Source of the DNA: Symbiodinium natans
Lineage: Eukaryota > Sar > Dinophyceae > Suessiales > Symbiodiniaceae
Reading direction: 5' to 3'
Assembly: GCA_905221605.1 (NCBI GenBank)
Contig: CAJNDS010002087.1
Span: forward strand, 160,001 to 190,000
DNA length: 30,000 nt
Part shown: one piece after another, positions 25,480 to 30,000 of the stretch
Numbering within the stretch: the stretch's first letter is position 1
How the letters are laid out: the number at the start of each line of letters is the position of its first letter
The notes under the pieces: generated by a model
Database searches by the model: none
The model's input: only the letters and a program-made list of their open reading frames with translations
What the model was told of the DNA's origin: nothing
Made by a program: the position numbers and the translations under genes

Positions 25480-26048
25480 CCAACGCACGGATGACATCAG
25501 CGAGTACGGAAGGAGCTGCTTCCTCTACTCCCTGCTGAAGCCCAAGGAGTGGCACGACCAGCGTGGCCTGGAGGGCTTTTGGCAGGACCCTGCCGGCAAC
25601 GCTTTGGAAATCCCGGCCAACGAGTACCGCGATGTGCATGGCCCCCACGCTGATCGGCATGTTCCAGAGCGGCAAGATGCTGCCCCCACAGCTGAACCTG
25701 GTGCTAGAGCTGGAGTTTGCGGAAGCCGGAGATGCCCTACGGCCTGCAGGCGGCTCTTCCAACTACTCGATCGAGAACGTGCGGGCGCTGGCCTCCCAGG
25801 TCACGTTGGATTCGGCCCTCGTCGAGTCCTTCAACAAGGTGCTCCTCTCGGGCCGCAGCCTGGTGTTCCACTACCCGACCATGCACACTCAGGTTTCGAA
25901 TGTGCCTGCTGGAGCCACCACTCACAATGTGACTGTTGCCCGCGCTTACACGAAGCTCATGGGGGCCTTCGTGAGCTTCCGGGCTGACACGGATCCCTTG
26001 GGTTCGGGCGCCCTGGTTAGCCTGGCACCGGCTCCCCGCTGCCCCTAG
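25461..26048 (+). pseudogene. Major-capsid-like protein, C-terminal fragment
   Basis: Starts with KRVQLFAN, repeating the end of the N-terminal fragment at 6838-7138. After a frameshift near 25488 it reads DDISEYGRSCFLYSLLKPKEW. After a second near 25635 it reads MAPTLIGMFQSGKMLPPQL, LELEFAEAGDAL, ASQVTLDSALVESFNKVLLSG and NVTVARAYTKLMGAFVSFRA, ending at TAG 26046-26048. The alternation of strand-like blocks with a self-contained C-terminus fits a double-jelly-roll capsid of the polinton/virophage kind, but no search was possible. Two frameshifts and the LINE insertion make it a pseudogene. Its stop overlaps that of the convergent fibre-like gene. Confidence 0.6.
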
Positions 26049-26801
26049 GCAGGCAGTGCGTGCTTCAAAGCGTCTGAATTGAGTGGCAGGCTGCTGTTCG
26101 ACATCTTTGGGGCTGCGGCGATGTCCAGGCCAGAGTCTGCAAAAATTCGGCCCTTGGTCAGCACGTTAATGCCATCTTTCATGCTGAACTAGCAGCGGGT
26201 CTGCTACAGGATCTTCCGTCTGAACGTAACGTGCGTTGCTTTCAGCCTTGGAGTAGCAGTTGCAGGTCAGCTGCACCGTGGCGGAGTTGCCGAGGATCAG
26301 GTTCGCCCCCAGGGCGCTGGGACAGCAGTGCCCTTATCATTCGTGGTGTGAAATTCTCGACCCAAGCGGGGGCGTTGCTGAGAGTCACCGGCACCAAAGC
26401 CACCGCGATTGCAGCGTCGGTTTGAGCTGCGGTGTTGTAAGGACTGAGGTCGAGTCCGGCCACGGCTGCTGCGATGGCGGCGTCCATCTGCACTGTCGTG
26501 CTGTAGGGTGCTGGAGCTGCAGAAATTGCGCTGTCTACTTGTGCAAGGGCTGCTGTGATCGCGCTGTCCACTTGTGTGCTGGTGTAGTACGGTGTGAAAT
26601 GTGTGAAATTCTCAAGTACCATAGGAATGATGCCTCCACCGCCGGCGTTGCCGTTGACCACGTGGTACCGGAAGTCGAGAGGTGCGTAGTCGGTGTTGGA
26701 GAAGTATCTTCCGTCGCTTTCGCTTCGCTTTTGCTGTAGCAGTCGCAGGTAAGCTGCGCCGTCCACAAGCGGCGCGACAGCTCCTTCCATTCGGAACCCA
26801 T
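26045..26801 (-). pseudogene. Tail-fibre-like protein of the viral element
   Basis: The likely start is ATG at 26801 (MGSEWKELSRRLW). Then comes AQLTCDCYSKSE, a frameshift near 26725, and SDGRYFSNTDYAPLDFRYHV. A repetitive shaft follows: YYTSTQVDSAITAAL, YSTTVQMDAAIAAAVAGL and YNTAAQTDAAIAVAL, each about 20-30 residues. After a further frameshift the QLTCNCYSKAESNARY motif recurs, and after another the C-terminus (GRIFADSGLDIAAAPKMSN) runs to a stop at 26045-26047. YSK.ES..RY and T..DAAI repeats are the sort seen in trimeric phage and viral fibres. A role in attachment of the virion is inference. At least three frame changes show decay. It is convergent with the capsid-like gene. Confidence 0.6.
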
Positions 26802-27003
26802 TGCACCACCTTAGCCTATGTTAACATCTAAGAAATCATGTCCTTCGAATTGGATTGCGCGTGTAAGAACCCACCAAAACGGAGGGCGTTAGCCCGGAGA
26901 ACCTCGAACCTCCAGGATAGCATTTCTGGGCGATTCTTCCTGCGAACACTTTTTTTGGCTTACAGGGCAAATTTGTTTTGAGTCTATGGCCTTGCTGCTT
27001 CAT
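26802..27003. other. Right flank of the viral element, no gene seen
   Basis: Upstream of the fibre-like gene on the minus strand, so its promoter may lie here. CGGAGGGCGTTAGCCCGGAG (26880-26899) and GAACCTCGAACCTCCAGG follow one another; I saw no viral terminal repeat. Confidence 0.4.
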
Positions 27004-27110
27004 CTCTGTTTCGAGATTGGTTTTTTTAGCGTCAGAAGTGCAGGAATTCGATATGATTCATTCTGGCTCTGGATAGTCTCCAGAGGGTCAAAAAGGTGTC
27101 TTCCTAAGAG
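27004..27110 (+). repeat. Dispersed repeat, right copy (partner at 264-369)
   Basis: The 27056-27110 part matches 315-369 at roughly 49 of 55 positions, same orientation. The extra left-hand similarity begins near CTGTTTCGAGATTGG. Confidence 0.6.
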
Positions 27111-27660
27111 AGAGCTTATAATCCTGAGTCTTTGGTTTGTTGGTGTTTCGTTCGTTCACATCTTAATTGTATTCATGCGTCATGCGTTCATTTCTTTCAC
27201 TTCGTTCATTTATTCACTTTGCTCCTTATAATTTAATTCGCACTCTCGTTTACGCTGTTCGCAAGTCACATTATAAATCTACAGGAACTGCACGGTAAAT
27301 CTACTGAAAGGGGTGAATAGATGATTGGTACGTCCAAAAGCCCCACTTCGTTCGCCAGTTCATGCATTAAATCACGCGCTCTCTTCATTCGCTTGTATTA
27401 TAATGCAGTGGACTTACTCTCTTCGTATTATTATTATTAGGTTTCTAAAGGATTAACAACTGGATCACTTAAAGCCTGAGATTCAATACCTTTTGGACAC
27501 CTATCTGCGTGCTGACCTTGCCTCTCCTCCTTAAAAAGTTGGCCAATTTGTATTTTCCCTTTTTGCCACTATGGTGCCTGGTACCTGACCGTGTCGGTCG
27601 GCAACTTTGCTGTCCTTCTTCGACAGCTTTCTGTACTGACCTTCGTTACACCAGTGGCTT
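27111..27660. other. AT-rich intergenic DNA, no gene seen
   Basis: T-rich with scattered TTCATT/TTCGTTC motifs (27147-27215) and a short TATTATTATTATTAG run near 27425. No supported gene or RNA. Confidence 0.5.
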
Positions 27661-28266
27661 CATGATGGTGGTTTGATGATCTGGCAAACCCTCGCATTTT
27701 GCGAACCCCCCGCATGCGCTGCTCGATTACCTGGATTTCTGCGACGACCTCCAGTACTGAGCGCGGGGGACACATGGACGTTTGGCGCTTTGAAACCAAC
27801 AGACCTGGGATGGACAGTCGTCAAACACGCTCCGTCGGCAAAAAGCAAGGATGTTCAAGAAGCGAGGATGCGGTGCTGCACCAGGGATCTCACACCGTGG
27901 TCTGGATTCCAACACCAATGTTGCCTGGATGTCCTCGATGCTTGCCCGCAGGGCAGTGTGCCACATCGGTAAGACCACCGCAAGCACCGCCAGCGGCGAA
28001 AGAAGGAGGTGATGCGAATACCCCGGCGGCACAACCAATGTCTGCTTTCAACGCTGGTCTTTTATGCCCGTTGGGGCCAGCGACTGTGAGCTGCTTCAAA
28101 GTGGTTGCACAACTGCGCGCCAAGATAAACCAAATACGGTGACCTCCCAATGGAGGGTTTTTAGATATGTGTCGTCAGTGCTTCCTTCTGAGGCACTATG
28201 CCTTGTTGGGGAACAGAACCTGTTAAGAGTGATGGAATTGGTAGCCCTTGGCTACTCTGGGGAGAG
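27661..28266. other. Intergenic; possible diverged repeat at 27662-27710
   Basis: GATGGTGGTTTGATGATCTGGC followed by CTCGCATTTTGCGA (about 27663-27702) resembles GATGGTGATTTTGACTTCTGGC followed by ATCGCATTTTGCGA at about 28656-28693, so a diverged repeat is present. An open frame at 27699-28142 (147 codons) has no domain, signal or repeat pattern that would support it as a gene. Confidence 0.4.
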
Positions 28267-28465
28267 CCCCACTGGCTGATAACCATGGAGTAAGAACATT
28301 TGGTACGGCGAACACCGTGAGCCTCCACGTTGCCTTGTGCAGAAAGCTGTGTCCTCTTAACACCTGGATAGCCCCACGGCTGATCACCGTGGGGGAAGAA
28401 GATTCAGTTTGGCGAACACCGAGTGTGGCCTGCACAGAAGACCCCACTGGCTGATCACCATGGGG
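28267..28465. repeat. Three palindromic hairpin repeats centred on TGATCA/TGATAA
   Basis: Copies at 28267-28290, 28372-28394 and 28442-28465 share CCCCAC.GGCTGATCACC.TGGGG. In copy 2 the arms CCCCACGG and CCGTGGGG pair perfectly; in copy 3 CCCCACTGG pairs with CCATGGGG through one bulge. The sequence between copies also repeats (TTTGG.ACGGCGAACACCG and TTTGGCGAACACCG), so this is a diverged array with a period of roughly 70-105 bp. Confidence 0.7.
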
Positions 28466-28730
28466 CAACTGGCTTACCCTCCGTTGGAAGGGGTCGGCAC
28501 TGGTGGTTCACTGCAGGTCTTGGTTATGACAACAGTCGGACATCGACCGCTGTGGAATTTCGAATAGACCTTCCGTCCTTGGAATGTCTGCCAAGCCACT
28601 GCAAGCATGCAGACATCCTATCTACTGGCACTCAACTTACCCTGATGATTACGTGATGGTGATTTTGACTTCTGGCACACAATCGCATTTTGCGATTCCC
28701 CCACTCGACTTGGTGCTGCATTGGCTCTGG

Positions 28731-28769
28731 TCCGTAACCCCCTTTGGCTCAAGCCCTTTTGGCTCAAGG
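28731..28769 (+). other. Two tandem relics of the dinoflagellate spliced leader
   Basis: The dinoflagellate trans-spliced leader is 22 nt and ends CCATTTTGGCTCAAG. At 28731-28753 the sequence starts TCCGTA, has an altered middle (ACCCCC) and ends TTTGGCTCAAG. It is followed directly by CCCTTTTGGCTCAAG (28754-28768), a truncated second copy with one mismatch. Tandem leader relics are the known signature of mRNAs that were reverse-transcribed, reinserted and trans-spliced again. Neither copy is followed by a GT donor, so this is not a leader RNA gene. The retrocopied mRNA would lie to the right, but no recognisable coding region remains. Confidence 0.75.
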
Positions 28770-29073
28770 CCGCGTCTGCTCGAGGTGGTTAAGCCACCAG
28801 GGAAGCCATAGAAGGGGTGGGAGTCCGTAGCTAAAGGTCTGGCTTTGCTTGGAACCTTCCTCGTAGGTAGCGGCCCCTCTGGGACAGCCTGGAGGCGTAG
28901 GTGTGCTTGGTGCTGTGTTTGCTTTGTAGCTGGGGCCCCTTAGCATTGTGCAGTTCCTTGTGAGCGCCCGCTTGCAAGAAGAATCCAGAGCTTGGCTTTG
29001 GATTTCAGCTGTTTCAACACCGCAAGCCGCAAGCTTGGTTTGCCCTTCAGTCTTTGTCTTGTGCACACTGACT
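28770..29073. other. Possible body of a decayed retrocopy, no gene seen
   Basis: Sequence downstream of the spliced-leader relics. No frame has a recognisable product. Confidence 0.3.
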
Positions 29074-29221
29074 GTTGGGTACGCCCGCTCCCAACCTTCC
29101 AAAGTGACGTCAACTGAGCCCTCAGCTGTCCTGTCACTCCGAAACAATCTTCTTATAGAGATTGAGAACGTCCGTTCTCTTTCTCTTTGTTAACCGTTTA
29201 AAGTTGGGAACGCCCGTTCCC
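29074..29221. repeat. Three hairpins with an ACGYCCG core and changing arms
   Basis: GGGTACGCCCGCTCCC at 29077-29092 (arms extend to GTTGGG/CCCAAC), GAGAACGTCCGTTCTC at 29164-29179 and GGGAACGCCCGTTCCC at 29206-29221. The arms differ between copies while pairing is kept. GAGAACGCC without the second arm recurs at 29545 and 29607. Confidence 0.7.
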
Positions 29222-29537
29222 TTCCTTTTCACCCTCTTTGTTTCTTGCGCGTCTGTGCAGTACGGATAGCTTCGGCGTAAGGTATCTGCACTATGTCGCA
29301 AGTGCGAATTCGCTTTTACCAAACCTTTTAACTTTGCGGTGCATGTGAAGATAGGAGCATGTTTTTGCCGCAGTCTGAGATCAATGTTTACCTTTTGAAC
29401 ATCGTGCATCATTCTCGACTGGCCCAAACTGCACTTGTCAGGCCCCTGGCTGAGGGCGCAAAATGTTGCTTGTGTTGATTTTGCCGTTGTGGACGGGGAA
29501 GGTGGGTGTTTGTTTGTTTGTGCGCTGCCCTTGGTTA
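29222..29537. other. Intergenic, no gene seen
   Basis: No convincing coding, RNA or repeat feature, apart from a short GTTTGTTTGT run at about 29509-29520. Confidence 0.4.
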
Positions 29538-29615
29538 GTAAGAGCGAGAACGCCAAGGAAGTGCTTTGCGCATTGCGCGGGCCTTTGTCTGCTAGTAACG
29601 TAAGAGCGAGAACGC
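29538..29615 (+). repeat. GTAAGAGCGAGAACGC direct repeat, two copies
   Basis: The 16-mer stands at 29538-29553 and, exactly, at 29600-29615. It shares the GAGAACG half of the hairpin family at 29074-29221. Confidence 0.75.
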
Positions 29616-29657
29616 AGCAAAGGTTTGTGCTTTCGATGCATCCAGTTCGCGTGCGGT

Positions 29658-29735
29658 TGCTGTGCTGCTTGCTGTGTGGCTATACCAGCCTGCATGCGTG
29701 AGGGCTGTGCTGCTCACTGTGTGGCTTACACCAGC
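29658..29735 (+). repeat. Diverged tandem duplication of about 50 bp
   Basis: TGTGCTGCTTGCTGTGTGGCT followed by ATACCAGCC (about 29659-29691) recurs as TGTGCTGCTCACTGTGTGGCT followed by TACACCAGCC (about 29706-29736). Confidence 0.65.
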
Positions 29736-29875
29736 CCTTTGCCTGTTGATGCGAAGAACTGCCCTACACCCAGCAGTAAGCCTGCCTCTCCCGCCTGTGC
29801 AGCGTATCAACTCTTTGCAACGGTGGAGTGCGCTTAGTACAAGTGCCACGCCCCCTAGCTAGTACGTGCCTCGCC

Positions 29876-30000
29876 ACCAGGTGCCCGCACATGCACAGGT
29901 TCGAGGTGCCTAGCCCGCGCATGCACAGGCTCCAGGTGCACAGGCCCTGCTGGGTCAGGCGTGCTTGCAGGTGCCAGCTAAGGCACAGGCTCAAGGTGCA
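29876..30000 (+). repeat. GCACAGGYTC-AGGTGC minisatellite running off the right edge
   Basis: GCACAGGTTCGAGGTGCC (29894 onward), GCACAGGCTCCAGGTGCA and GCACAGGCTCAAGGTGCA (at the window end), with partial copies such as CAGGTGCC between. The array continues beyond the window. Confidence 0.75.

Noticed and set aside
26880-26920. Possible tRNA-like or SINE B box (minus-strand GGTTCGAGGTTC)
   Set aside because: No matching A box at the right distance and no cloverleaf could be drawn.
27699-28142. 147-codon open frame as a host gene
   Set aside because: No domain, signal or repeat supports it, and part of it overlaps a diverged intergenic repeat.
28731-28769. Spliced-leader RNA gene
   Set aside because: Neither leader-like copy is followed by a GT splice donor, the first is mutated, and the second lacks its 5' part; relics in a retrocopy fit better.
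28826-28850. Third spliced-leader relic starting TCCGTAGC
   Set aside because: Only the first eight bases match; what follows does not resemble the leader.

Overview
Everything here was read by eye; no search or alignment program was run. The window looks like nuclear DNA of a dinoflagellate. Three things point that way: two tandem relics of the dinoflagellate spliced leader at 28731-28769; a long LINE whose ORF2 carries an AP endonuclease, reverse transcriptase, C2H2 fingers and a C-terminal ubiquitin-protease-like domain, a combination I associate with dinoflagellate genomes from general familiarity; and interstitial TTTAGGG-type telomere-like tracts. I cannot name the genus. There are no rRNA or tRNA genes and no CRISPR array, and almost nothing looks like a conventional host gene.

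Layout. 1-5490 is repeat-rich intergenic DNA: oppositely oriented GACAGAAAT/TCATTTCCG minisatellites, a 105-bp tandem array, two foldback elements, degenerate telomere-like repeats, a triplicated 0.52-kb tandem repeat, and one plausible host gene on the minus strand (2439-2942), a small secreted cysteine-rich protein with a probable GPI signal. 5493-7138 and 25457-26801 are the two halves of a decayed viral element, probably a polinton-like virus: a helicase C-terminus (minus), an Ala/Gly-rich ORF (plus), a major-capsid-like gene (plus) and a tail-fibre-like gene (minus, convergent with the capsid gene).

The capsid-like gene is split by an approximately 10.4-kb LINE (7139-25456, not counting what is nested inside it) flanked by a near-perfect duplication of about 23 bp. 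The LINE itself appears to be a 5'-inverted (twin-primed) copy: its 3' part (finger, linker, ubiquitin-protease domain, 3' UTR) lies on the minus strand at 7139-9552, and its 5' part (long open 5' region, endonuclease, reverse transcriptase, fingers) lies on the plus strand at 9553-25456. The two breakpoints fall in the same zinc finger and share CAAAACT.

Inside the LINE, between endonuclease and reverse transcriptase, sits a complete and young Ty1/copia retrotransposon (14630-22586): 766- and 779-bp LTRs that differ by four substitutions and one 13-bp indel, a 5-bp AAGGA target duplication, a primer-binding site next to the 5' LTR, a G-rich polypurine tract, and one uninterrupted 2092-codon gag-pol frame. 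The order of events is therefore virus, then LINE, then copia.

26802-30000 is again intergenic: AT-rich DNA, several families of short hairpin-forming repeats, the spliced-leader relic, and a minisatellite running off the right edge.
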